NCBI GenBank assembly: GCA_013339765.2
Contig: CM023448.1
Span: 197,262,409 to 197,326,408 of the forward strand
DNA length: 64,000 nt
DNA from: Haemaphysalis longicornis
Taxonomy: Eukaryota > Arthropoda > Arachnida > Ixodida > Ixodidae
Direction: 5' to 3'
Position 1 is the first letter of the stretch. Each line of letters opens with the position of its first letter. Of this stretch, positions 30,051 through 41,489 are shown piece by piece. Under the pieces are notes generated by a model. The model ran no database searches, was not told where the DNA came from, and was given only the letters and a program-made list of their open reading frames with translations. A program made the position numbers and the translations under genes.

Positions 30051-32510
30051 TAATAATACTGGCTCTACAGGAAAAGCTGACCGGCCAGCCTGTGTATACG
30101 CCTCGAGCTTCGCGATCACTGCGCCTCCTGTCGCCGCTTCTCCGCGTCGTTTACGTGGTGAGCGCTGCGTGGCTGATAGGGACTCATGCAATGTTTTGGT
30201 TCTCTTTCACTTCTTTTTGCCTTTCCGCGCCCAAAACAACTTGCTATGGTTAGGTCTCAAAGCAAACTACGTTTAGGCACTTTAAGCGCGGGCAATACAT
30301 GCGGCTTGGTTTCGTATATATATATGTCGAAGAAAAATATGTTTCGTGGAAATAAACGTTAAAATATCTTGTGCCTTTTGTGGTAATATAAGCCACACAA
30401 AAATGTTAAGTAAATTCCAAGGCTCTGCGTCTTGACGTATGTGCATACTCACGCCCTATAGCAAGTTACAAGTAAAGTAATGAAACCACGGAAAAATAAA
30501 TGATCTGCAGGTCGGGAAGAGACACAACATCTCATACGGGAACGCAAAACCCTGTGAAGCTTCGGAAATGCAAAAGAAGTTCGCCTAAACGTAAGCCAGG
30601 TAGGAGTAACCAGACCAATTAGACGCGAAAGGCACTGATATATCGGAGGTAATGGGGGAGGGGGGATGTTTAACTATGTTGTGTATGAATGCGAAGCGAA
30701 ATCAAGAAATAAACGTTTTAGTAATCATACGCAGAAGCTGCGCGTTCAGTTCCCTTTTGTTTTTCAACTTAAATGAACAGCTGATCACTCGGCGGATGCG
30801 TATTTTGAAGCAGCACTTTACAATCTATAAAAGATGTCGTTGGAAAAGTGTGGCATCTGATTAAGCACCGTGATTTCAATTTGTGCTAGATTCTGCAGGC
30901 GCCCTGTGTCATAAGACTATGTTTCGGAGAAGTTTCAGTCGCGGACGTGGATTACTCTATAAGCCAGTCTCCGCGCTCCTCGCGGAGGGTAATGTAAGCC
31001 GGCGCTCACCTCGCGACAAGGCGACAGAGCATTAAATTTCTTGTCATGTGACGATCCCCGAGTATAATTTTGCTTTGCCCATAATACTTATTACGTAGAA
31101 TGTTCGGAAAATTGATGCCGACCTGGGTTGTCAAAGGTAGTGATCAATATGTCAAGCATGACATTGCCAAGCGCAACTGGCACGCTGTCATGTGCTCCCC
31201 TTGACTACGTACAACCGATTTACATCACAGTGTATAGCCGCAGCATGACCATCTGAGGAAACGCTGATTACGGACGCACTGTTAGAAAATGTTGGGGCTG
31301 GGGAAATACGATCAGCTCCATACATATGCCGGTTTCGCGAAGGCCGGCCTCAGACACACAACTGGCGCTTGTACAGACCGAATTAACAACACGATGACGT
31401 CAGAAATAGTTATGCTCTCGCAAATGCACAACAGTTTTGTACAGAGTGAATGCTCCACATAAATATGTATTTCCAACGCATACAAACGGTAAATATCAGT
31501 CGTGAACGTGCCGCAAAAGCAGCGGGGATAGTAGGGAGCGTGCCGGAGGCTCCCGCGGCTGCTTTCGAAACGGGCCGCTAGGGGTATTTCACGTGGCTCC
31601 CCTACAGGCAGCGCTCGAGGCGTATAGGCACCGGACAGCACCCAGATGGCGACACAGAGCGCTCGACAACTGCTTCGCCTCCGGCAGCTGTGTGCTACAC
31701 TGAGAAAAAGAAACTATGAACCAGATCCCACAAATAGCGCGATTTCTTTCCATGCAAGGCAGAATGACGCGTGCCGTAGTTGCAAAAACAAAGTTGGAAA
31801 ATTGGAAATATGGCTTTCCAAATAGGCCAATAGAGCGCCATCAGGGGACCTCAACGAACAGTATTTTTCAATATTCCGTGTTCTGGTTCCTATTTTCGTG
31901 TTCGCATTTCATTTGCCCATGACTGCACCTGCCTGGGGCGCTCTCCTTCTTAGCAGCACCGGGGGACGCATACAAGCAGCCCCTCTTAGGTTTAAAATAA
32001 ATCCAGCGATTTTACAGTACCTCTGCCACACAGTGCAGGTGAATAACGACAGATTTACTCGGTTGAACTCGGTATGGGAAGGTACATCACGATAACTTCG
32101 CATGACGCCCGTGGTAGAAGATGTCTGCCACGTATTTCGCTAGAAGACCGAGGTGTGCGCGAGCCGCCTTTTTTTCATAGAGGAGATTCCACGTTTTCTC
32201 CCCCGTCATCGAGCGCCGGCACTGTTCCCGCCTGCGCGCCATTCAATCAAAACGTTGCCACTGTACGACTGTGGAATTGGCACCCACGCTACCGACAGCC
32301 ATACGTGGACAGCCATAGTTTTAATGTTCGCGGCGGCATATTTGAACTAGCCGGCGAACGGTAGTGCGAGTTGTTCCTTTTCCGTTAGAGGCAGGTTCAC
32401 CACCTTTAAGGCTCCATCTCTCCTCTCTCAGTCCTGTCCTTTTCGATGCCCCCCTAATGAAACCGCTTTCCGGAGAGTGGGGAGGGGGGGGGGGGGGGGG
32501 GCATGCCTCT
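30051..32510. other. Unassigned sequence
   Basis: No recognisable gene or repeat in about 2.4 kb. Open frames such as 29866-30276 and 31312-31641 have no motif. Host intergenic or intronic DNA is likely. Confidence 0.3.
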
Positions 32511-32613
32511 TGTGCAGTCGAGAATATACCAGGGGCCCTATTCCTCAACTGCACAAAATTCCCGGGAAATTCGCCAGTTTTTTTTTTTTTTTTTTTTGGG
32601 GGGGGGGGGGGGG
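32482..32613. repeat. Poly-G and poly-T/poly-G tracts with a 17-bp inverted repeat
   Basis: About 18 G at 32483-32501, then TGTGCAGTCGAGAATA (32511-32526) mirrored by TATTCCTCAACTGCACA (32539-32555), then about 19 T and 16 G at about 32578-32613. The inverted repeat shares its arms with 34948-34971. Confidence 0.7.
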
Positions 32614-32756
32614 GTATAAGCACGACGTAAGCAATCACTGACGTTCTGCACCCATAGCTATGACGACATGCAGTGTAATTTGACGCTTCACTCATAAAGA
32701 TCACAACCAAGGTATCAAATATTGCGCAAGAAACATATAAAAACACTTGGCATGTA

Positions 32757-33139
32757 CAGTCATTGTCAAAACTGTGTGGGCCACGGCGACCGTGGCCGGA
32801 GCAGGCGCGCGGGCCGAGCAGGGGCGCTTCTCTTGCCGCTGTCGGCTGGTTACGCGGCTAAAGAGAGTGAGGGAACTTTTGCGCTTCCTTTTGTTGTATG
32901 GCTGCCGCGATAAGTGCAGCAGGGCCGGTTTCTCAGAGTAGGCGCACTTCGCTTCCGCGCAGGCACTTTGCGCAGCCCTTGTCGCGCCGGACACACTAGA
33001 AAAGCAAGAGCCAAAGTTCCCCTCGCTCTCTTTAGCCGCGCAACCAGCCGACGGCGGCAAGCGCAGCGCCCCTAGCTGCTCGGTTTCGCGCCTGCTCCGG
33101 CCATGGTCGCCGTGGCCCACAAAATTTTGACAAAGACTG
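32757..33139. mobile_element. 383-bp palindromic MITE, TA target duplication
   Basis: The arms are about 185 bp: CAGTCATTGTCAAAACTGTG / CAAAATTTTGACAAAGACTG at the ends, then GGGCCACGGCGACC, TAAAGAGAG, and CTCAGAGTAGGCGCACTTCG near the centre. TA lies at 32755-32756 and 33140-33141. Divergence between arms is moderate. The similar proteins read from opposite strands here (both with GHGD.GRSRR) are artefacts of the palindrome. Confidence 0.85.
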
Positions 33140-33527
33140 TACTATAAAAATTAAGATGGTTGCTGAGGCTGGCAAGAAAAAAACACATTTCTGGAGGTAA
33201 AAATTGGCGTCGCCACACCACAAGACGATCGAGTAAACGTTGATCCAAAAGCGAGCGAAAAGTGGATGTCGAGCTAAAGAACATGACACAATCTTTTTTA
33301 CCGTATCTATTTATTTCTTTCGATCTCTTTTAGTAACAGATTTGGGCTCTCTGCTTCAATGCAAGCTTTGTTGCGTTATCACCTTCCCGGCTGCCACCAG
33401 CCGCCACGCCATCTCGTCTGCTGCTATGTAACACGTTGATGGTGTTATAACATAAAAAAATACCAACAATCTTCCGCTCGCCCGGAACCTGAGGAGATAA
33501 AGCCGTGCAAACTTGGTGCAAAACTCA

Positions 33528-34038
33528 GGGTTCCCACGTGGGGAAGATCGGTTTAATTGTTTTTTGCTTTTCGCCTCCATCAGAAAAGCGGGGGGCCGCC
33601 GCCGCGGCCGGGAGAACGACCTCGCGACCCTCCGTGCATCAGCAACGCAGACGCCGTATCCACTGAGCCACACGGTGGGCACTGCCGAGATCGTTTGCCG
33701 TCCATTGTCCGCTCATCGGACGGCCGCAGACCGAAGCAGCACCTGAAGGGAGCAGCGGCGCGGACCTGGTTTATCTGAAGTGGCGTGGGGAGGGGAGAGA
33801 GAGGAGCAGCGTGCACAGCTGTTGGGGAGAGGAGAGAGTGACGTCTTATTAGATCAGATGGAGTGCAGAAGAGAGATAAGAGAGGAGACCGCGCATGCGC
33901 GCTCATTGGCGCAGCTGGCGTGAAGAGGGGGAGAGGAAGAGCAGCGTGCGCGCTATCGCACAGCTGGTGGGGAGAGGGGGAGAGGTGCGGACAACGGACG
34001 GACGCGGACATAGCCCGAGCAAGAGATGCTTTGCATCT
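33528..34038 (-). mobile_element. HEF copy 5, with a SINE fragment
   Basis: The minus strand starts AGATGC-AAA-GCATCT (34038-34024), continues with a GC-rich leader rich in CTCTCC runs, and ends near GGGGAAGATCGGTTTAATTG (33542-33561). A SINE head and part of its body lie at 33562-33692. No TATA/initiator pair as in copies 1, 3 and 4 was seen. Confidence 0.5.
33562..33692 (-). mobile_element. SINE fragment (Ruka-like), head and partial body
   Basis: The minus strand has TGGCTCAGTGGATACGGCGT (box A), a damaged box B, and CTTTTCTGATGGAGGCGAAA, then stops. The 3' half of the SINE is absent. Confidence 0.7.
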
Positions 34039-34979
34039 AAAAGACGGCCGCGACCATCGCTTTTATGACACCTAAGAGCAGCGAAGCGCTACGCCTGATA
34101 ACCGTGGAGCGTACCGATGTCGCGGATTCACTCATTCGTCAAGCTCAACCTTCAATCAGGGCTGTAACGTACAAAAAAGTCACTTTTCTTTGTTATTTTT
34201 CACTTGACTTTGATCATGTGACCCAGCAGCTTACGAGGAGCTGCGTGGACAAATACCATGCATTGGGGTTCTCTTTGTCATGGAGAGACTTGTACTGCCC
34301 GCTTATGTTGCGGTTACGTCAAACAAATAATTTTTATTTTATTGCCAACATAAAAGCAAACTACGGCACGTTATTTGTATGCTCCCTGATCGCTGACGTG
34401 GAAAACAGTCCAAACTATTAGTTCTTTCGCTAGAAACATGCTTTAAACCGTGCGTCATGCGAAACTGAGCCTGCTGCGAATTTCGCGGACATTTCGCGGT
34501 ACCGAAAGCCGGGGCAATTTTTGGCCCTATTTCGCGACAAAAGCAGCCGCCATTTTCAAGCTGTTACGTAGCATCATGTCACTTTTACGCAGGGTAAAGA
34601 TGCGAATGCATAACGTGATTCGTTCCCGCCAACTGATTAAATTACGTCATGCCTTCTCAGCCAATCACACAGAGGGCGTTGTATTACAGGCATTATTGTT
34701 GTTGAATACCAAAGACAGGCCTACGTTGTCATGTCTGGTGCGTTTATCCAGTTTTTCATTGCCTGCTAAGAATTATGCGCTTTCAGTAAAGAGAAATAAG
34801 GCAAACTTTAGAACTGGTGCCCGTAAACGTCATAAAACGTCAAAATGACAACAGCACACCCACCGCTTTGTCGACCGGAAGCACGTGGCCAACATTGACA
34901 GCCAATCAGAAAAAACTTCCGGCAAATTCTTAGATTTCCCGGCAATCTGTGCAGTCGAGAATAGGGGCCCCGAGGATGC

Positions 34980-36295
34980 GTGATTTTCGAACTTGGCTTG
35001 ACCCAGCCGTTATCTTGGCTTGGCTCAAAGTGCTTTTTTTAATCTGAAAGCTATTACAAATGTTTAGTAGTGTATAAATTATTAATCGTGAAAACAAATT
35101 GTTCTTCCGGTTATTTTACATTGAGCTTTAGAAGAATTCTTCTATCACACGGGAAGATATTTGTAAAGTATAAGATGGCTGAGCTTAGCGGAACCGACGA
35201 TCAGGCCGATTAGGCTAATCGGCGAAGCGTTTTTTTTCTTTTTTTTTTTTTTTTGCGTGCGAGTCGGTGATGGCGTGCGACTGAAGCAGGCGGTTCAACG
35301 TATTCCAGAAGTTTGCATGGTCACGGGCACGGGAAACAGCGATTGTGCGTGCGCCTGTTCACGCCAATAATTACGGGCAGCTGAGTACCGGCGGAAAAGG
35401 GCAGCCTAGCAGATGACGATTGCATTGGCGGAATCGTAATGTTCATACGACCTACCCCCGCCTGCTTCGCCGCTTTCTACCGTGAGTAAGGTGCTGACAA
35501 TGATCAAGATGGTGGTGACTCACTAGCCGGGCGAAGCTTCCGCGATAGTGTTTTGTGATGAAAAATTAGACGGCTGTACACATATACTTACTGTTGCAAA
35601 GGTTGTTTTATTTGGCTTAGCCGGCCACCGCTCTCGCGTTGTTCTCGCAAGCGTCGTCATGAACGGCACATATAGGATGCAACAGCGTGTCATTATACCG
35701 TTTACCCTGTGCGGAATCCCGAGTTCGCGTCCGTTTTCAGAACTGCCGTAGAACATGACTACTTGTAGTGCAGGGCTACATGGCGATGCTACTGCTTTCC
35801 GCAACCACTTCATTCCAGCCGAGCAGTATTTGATAATTGCAGCCTACTGGAATCGGGCACTAACAGCAATTCTGTTCAGGAACGAGCCCTCGACGCTTTC
35901 GACTCCAAAACCCAAAAACTGATGGCGCAGAAAAATCCGTAGCCAAGTGCATATAACAACCGCCAAGCCTCAAGTTAAGCTAAGTTCGAAAATCACGCGT
36001 CTACGTCACACAATCTGCACCATAGTGGTTGAATGATAACAGCGCCAGTGTCCCCTCAAGCGTATATTAGTACGAAACTCTATGGTTCAGGAAAACTTGT
36101 TGCTAAGCGAGTTGGTTCATACTTGAAGAAAAAGGCAAACGTGGCGGTAAACAGTAGTGGGCGAATAGAAGATATGGACGGCAGCAGGCGGCCGTATATG
36201 TCGTAGCTGGTCTTCATGAAAAAACGTTTGGTTTTTTTTTTGTCAGCTACAACTTTCACGGCGGCATATTACCCGCTCAGTCATACGTTCAACGC
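34980..36295. other. Unassigned sequence
   Basis: No gene or repeat recognised. A poly-T run lies near 35228-35254. Open frames at 35523-35813 have no motif. Confidence 0.3.
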
Positions 36296-37780
36296 GTGCG
36301 AGGCGCCGTGCATGGCGTGCTCGTGCCCAGCCAGACCAAATCTCAACGTTCAACCGTTTCGACTGTTTGGCGGAAGAAGATGAGGACGCCATGGAGGAAG
36401 AGGAAGCCACGGAGTCTCCCTGGCAGTCAACATATGGAGACGTTACCCGTGGTTTGCGCCGTCATCGGCAAGTTGTCTCTGAGCCACCATTTTCTTGTGT
36501 GGAGGATGAGATTGTGGCCCTAGACGAAAAGCTGGCCTCGCTGCATGGGGAAATTAACAAACTCACCAAGCGACCGTCTCAACTAACACGCCACCAGCAG
36601 AACTTGTTTCAATCGTCTCAAGACCTATCACGCCCACCGCGTCTTTTCTCCAAGCCTCAACAGCACGCCAGGTCTACGACTGCACTTCCTCACCGCCAGC
36701 CTCTTCTGCCATGTCCCACAAACAGCTTCTCCAGTTTGTGGTGCACCAGCTGCAGACATTGGTTTCTGTACTTGCGGCACAAATTCGCTAACCAATCCGC
36801 TACAATGCCTGAACCACAACAGTACATTGTACAGTGGAACTGATAGACGGCTCCGCAGCTCAACTTCTACTCTTCCGGGCAAGGCGGCCAGTTATGTTCA
36901 AACTCGGTTTCCTCAACCCCTATCCCTCTAATCGGTGTTGTACATCCTGGCAGGAGGTGGTGGCGAGTAAAGGTGCAGCTTCCGCGTTGTGCGGTTTTCC
37001 TGGTGTCGTGTTACGTGCGCCCTTGCAGTGGTCGTGCGGCTGGGTAAGCCAACCCAGCCTGCGGCTGGGTTGGCTTACCCAACTATGGCGAACTCACCTG
37101 GCCGCCCCATTTTTGCAGCGGGGGCCTTCAATGCTCCCCACTGTGACTGGGGATACCCTCCCTCAAGTGAGCGTAGTGGAGTGGTCCTGGAGCACCTCAC
37201 CGATGCCTGCTTTACGCTGGTGAATGATATTACTAGCCCGACACGACGTTGTACCCCCGCCAGGATGCCCCCATACTCACCTGGACTTGTGGTGCCTGGG
37301 TACACAAACGATCTCCTGGCAAAGAGAGGCGGACTGCTGGGGCAGCGACCCAATTCGCCTCGGGCTTATTCCGGAATGAACGGGTCGCCTTCGTCGCCGT
37401 TGCACAGGGGTGAACTGGGACACCTTCCGATCCACCCTCAACGCTTCCCTCTCAGCGTCCATTACGGATCCCATCGATCTGCTTCGCCGTGTCCTCACGG
37501 AGGCCTCCAAGCATACGTGGGTGGAGGAGTCCCGCCCTAGGCCTGATCTCCGGCTCCTGCAGCTCTGGGCCAAACGTAGGCAAGCGGAAGTAATTGCCAA
37601 CCGGGACCCTTCGTCGATACCTGCCAGGCTCCAGGTTCAGCGCCTTACCGCTGCTGCCAGACGGCACGATAAAAGACTGTCCAGGCAGCGCTGGCTTGAC
37701 TGGTGCGCCTCTCTCGGTCCGTCATCTTCAACGGCGTCCGTGTGGAGTACTTCCCAGGTGCAGTTTCCTCTCTAGTATAC
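36296..37780 (+). mobile_element. LINE, ORF1 remnant and APE endonuclease part of ORF2
   Basis: 36367-36843 encodes an acidic then Ser/Pro/Gln-rich piece (AEEDEDAMEEEEATES...), ending PQQYIVQWN, the usual opening of an ORF2 endonuclease. In shifting frames, endonuclease blocks follow: FAAGAFNAPHCDWGY (about 37120-37155; the GDFNAPH motif with the Asp replaced by Ala), then TLVNDITSPTR (about 37210). 37410-37775 contains NWDTFRSTL and LLQLWAKRRQAEVIAN, the linker that precedes the RT. The RT is absent after about 37775, so the element is 3'-truncated. Several frameshifts and a perfect palindrome at 37041-37081 mark it as dead. The clade is probably jockey/R1/CR1-like. Confidence 0.7.
37041..37081. 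repeat. Perfect 19-bp palindrome with a 3-nt loop
   Basis: TGGGTAAGCCAACCCAGCC, TGC, then its exact reverse complement to 37081. It lies inside the LINE endonuclease region and shifts the frame. Confidence 0.95.
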
Positions 37781-38632
37781 GTACTGAGAAACTCTATGCA
37801 GTAACGGGGTGTTCGGTCTGAACTGGGGTTCACTCTTCTCCGAGCCGATAGGAGCAGCCAAGACGACACAATTTTTCCACAGGAGCCTTCTTCATACCCC
37901 GTGAAAACACAGTCGATGACAAAGGCCACAACTTCAATGTCTAAATCGTATTCGCCAATGCCCAAACACGCACTTGACGCACTGAACTGGTAGGATTTCT
38001 GATAAGCGCTTGCCGTGCACACTCAACGAAGTCGTAAACAAAAGCCATATTTGATGTTTAGGAGCAGGCGCGTTCCGTTCGCTACAGTGAACCATATTGC
38101 ATAGTTCGTTTGTGCTTGCGCCGAGCAGAACTAGGGGTGCCCTCAAGACACATAGCTAACATAATTCAGTGGAAGAACAGAACACTGAGAAAAATGTACC
38201 GCCCCACACCGGGCGCGGCCAACGCCCAGGCTGGGGATTTCAAAGTAGTAGGGTAAAGTAGTGTCGTTATGTAGTTTCTGCTAGGGAGTGAGTATTTCAG
38301 CTCGATTTCAGACGGTATCACAAGCCGTACATTATCAACCTAAGCCGTCTCACTACGGCACGCTGAAATATATCAGGCATGCGGCGCGTGACTGCGCCGG
38401 TTTCGCTCGAGGTGTATCGGATGCTCCACTATCACTGCCTTCATAATCCAAGCAGCTGTAAGCTCGGGAGAAGGCAGAACTCGGTTCTTCTGGAATAGCG
38501 CCCCAGTTTCGGTTTCGGTTCTGTAAAACAGCATTCATGCATAGAATCCGCCGTTATCGTTGGATGGGCATTCTTGATATCTCAGTAATCGGCATACCGC
38601 GCATCTGCCATGTTGTCGACTGTAAAAATGCG
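37781..38632. other. Unassigned sequence
   Basis: No gene or repeat recognised between the LINE and the hAT remnant. Confidence 0.3.
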
Positions 38633-41480
38633 TCAGATGAGCCTACCAGCACCTCTTGGAATGGTAACAATCACTAGCTGAGGCGTACGCAGTGGATCAA
38701 CGCCCTTCACGTCACCGCAGACGCTCAAGTGCGATGCGCTTTTCCCCCATCTTTGAAGCTTTCCTGGCTCGTGCCTGCCCTGTATTGTAAGAGGCGTGCT
38801 CGAAGCAGTCCAAGGGTCGGCTGATTCGGGACTGTGCCTGCAGCAGTCGGTGCTTGTGGCTACACCACGCCAGCGAGAACTCGCCAACGCGTCAGTGTCA
38901 GTTTGCACGCGTTCTGCAAGCTCGCTCGTGGAGCAGTGGACGTTACAGCGCAAAAATGGTGTATTCAGAATAAAAAACATCGCCATTAGTGGAACAGACA
39001 ATGTCCTACTTGGAGCAGTGATTGGAGCACCCAAAGTGAAGATTTGGAGCACACTTTCCAGCTTTTGGAGCAGTTTGTTTTGGACCATTTTTTTGTAAGG
39101 AGTACTACTCAGAACCATGCAATTCCTCAACAGACAATTAAACAAAAAAAGAGAACCACACAGACCATAAAAGCACAAAAGAAGCTCTTAGCTGGGTTTT
39201 CCAAAAATGTATAGTGCAAAAACACTAGTTCAAGAAAACAAACACTGTACAAGCAAAACATAAGCCTAATTATCGGAATTAAATGTTTAGGACTTCTTTT
39301 TTCTGCAAAGAATGCACGTTTGACAAAGCTTACTAGAGCTTGCTCTGGCCCTTCTTCAGAACACTCTAGCCACTTTGCACATCAGTGAAACACTTTTTTT
39401 GTCCATGCGTCTTGAGAAGAGGAGATCAGCACTGCACGACACCTTAGCTGAATCGATTTTGGCCTGCAATTCTTGCTGTTTGCCAGTGTTGCTTGTAGCG
39501 CTGGAATCTCGTGGCTTTGATTTCTTGTCGCGTGGTTCTTCCAATGCTTGCCCTTCAAGTCGCTGCATCTGATGTTTCCGTGAGCTCTTCACAGCTCTGA
39601 TGACCTCTCCACTCAGGGGCACTGCTGCTGCATAGCAGCCAAATATTTCTGAGAACGACATTATAAACCAAAGCCATTTACACTTGAAAGGAAGATACTA
39701 GTTCGGTCCCAGAGTATACGCCTATTTTCACTAAAGCCTCTCGCAACATCTGCATTTCCGTGCGAGAGGCTTAACAGCGCTTTTACAAGTGCTCCCAGTA
39801 ATGGGTATTTTAAGGCCCCATCACCTAGCTTTAGCTCAATGATCTTTTGCCAGAACTCGTCCAGCCGATTAAAAGGGCTATTGTCAATGTTTTCTGTCGT
39901 AACAAGGCTGAAAGAGGACACCTATTATCTATTATATTAAAGAAGACACCTGGTGAGGGCAATTCCTTGTGGATGCAGCTGAGGTCCCTCAGCACAGATT
40001 TTTGAAGTGGAAGCCTGGAGAGTAGGTATCCAGTTGCCTTTACATAGAATCTCCTTGCTCCTACTCGGAACTGTTTCTTTTGATGCGGTGCCCTGTCAGC
40101 GAGGGCAGCTTCGGTATTTGCGCTAACTTCGACGTGCTCCTTCCAGTTGGATGGTATACCAATTTCAAGAAGTTCTTCGGACTTTTCCTGGCAGCCTTCT
40201 TAACGCAAAAAACACCCAAGGACCTTCTTGATCAAAACTTCCATCTCAGAAAAAAGGATGTGTAGCAGTGGCTCTGTTTTTAGGAACAAGGTCAAAAACC
40301 CTGTTGTACAAGCAAAGTGCCTTGGACAGAAAAAGCTTTATCTGTGAGAGTTAGATTCAGGGGGTTATAGGGCACACCACCACGAGCAATTCGACCGCAC
40401 AGCACCACTTGTTTCACTGCTCGCAGCTGTTGAATGAGCCGGCCAAGAGCCGGACCAAGTGTCAGTCAATGCGAGCTCAGATGTTGAAGAGAAACATTCT
40501 CAGGTAGGTTCATGGCTTTCTAGTTGGCTTTCAAACACTCACTGCGATGCAGAGCTTCTGAAGAAGCAATAAGTGTCCACGAGTGCCACTTCTACATCAC
40601 TGCCGTTTGCATCTAGTGCATGCCCAAATGTATTGTGCACTTTGTGCAACGAACACTCCCCAATATCAAGAAGGGCAGGGCCGACATGTTTCTTAAGCTG
40701 ATTTTAGGCTCTTTATTATACAAGGCCCATCGCTGTAAAAACACAACAGGTTTTCTCTTGGAAGGCCTTATACGGCTCCCTTCACAGCGTGAGAAGAACG
40801 TCTGCTCTTGCTGATCCCAGGTGGAATGATTGGAAATGTTCAACTACAGTTGTTTTGTGGTCAGAACAGTATCTCACAAGGACATCAAGCTGTTGGTAGC
40901 ACTGTTCTGGAATTGGTGTCTCGTCAATTTGGATTGTGAAAAAGACTCCGCGTGTATCCAACGCCTGGACTACAATGTCCATGAAATAAGGGCCCAATAC
41001 GTCAGATACTATGTAAGCAAGTTTCTTTCTACTGTACTAGAAGTTTTCGGAAATCTGTGAGTCAGCCAACATTAGTGGAAAAATTGCAGAAACTCTATCG
41101 TCTTACGCAAAATGGCAGTATTGCATTCAATTTCGTTTTCCTTCCCGGGAGAAACCACCATCACCCTGCGACTGTTGTGAAGCCGACATGGAGCAATTAT
41201 TCAAATTAACACGCTTTTGCTGCTGCATGGAGCAGGATGACCCTCTTGGCGAAGCTTGGAGCAATTGGCGCAGAAGTTCCACCACTGCATTGCCCAAAAA
41301 CAAATAAATCAACTTCAGAAAAAAAAACATTCGCGATAGGTAATTCCAAATTGCTACTTGAAAAACAACATACTTTATGTTCCAGATCACTCGGCCATAA
41401 GCCAGCGAAGCAAGGGCCGGAAATATAAAGTATGCAATGTATAGCCAATTTACATTTTTTATTTAGTTTGAGCATTTCGA
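38633..41480 (-). pseudogene. Decayed hAT transposase (third remnant), with flanks
   Basis: The best parts are on the minus strand: LAYIVSDVLGPYFMDIVVQA then FFTIQIDET, LDVLVRYCSDHKTTVVEHF (about 41030-40800, the first catalytic Asp region); LGDGALKYPLLGALVKALLS then LSHGNADVARGFSENRRILW (about 39840-39700, the hAT C-terminal dimerisation motif); and a Lys/Glu-rich tail (39620-39360). Stops and frameshifts lie between. The flanks 38640-39100 and 41150-41290 carry many GGAGCA/TGCTCC repeats, probably element-specific sequence. It differs from the ZMYM1-like remnants at 16.7 and 21 kb, so it is a separate hAT family. Confidence 0.65.
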
Positions 41481-41489
41481 GCAGCTTAC

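Larger units (their letters stand above)
32531..34971. mobile_element. Distant inverted ends (AGGGGCCC...), possible 2.4-kb element
   Basis: Left end 32531-32577 reads AGGGGCCCTATTCCTCAACT, CTGCACA, then TTCCCGGGAAAT. The right end 34920-34971 is the inverse: ATTTCCCGGCAA, CTGTGCAGTCGAGAATAGGG, GCCC. The pair could be the termini of one DNA element that encloses a MITE and an HEF copy, or two unrelated copies of one repeat. No transposase is legible inside. Confidence 0.4.

Noticed and set aside
32701..33289. Similar proteins read from opposite strands (GHGDRGRSRR and GHGDHGRSRR)
   Set aside because: They arise from the two arms of the palindromic MITE and are not a gene pair.
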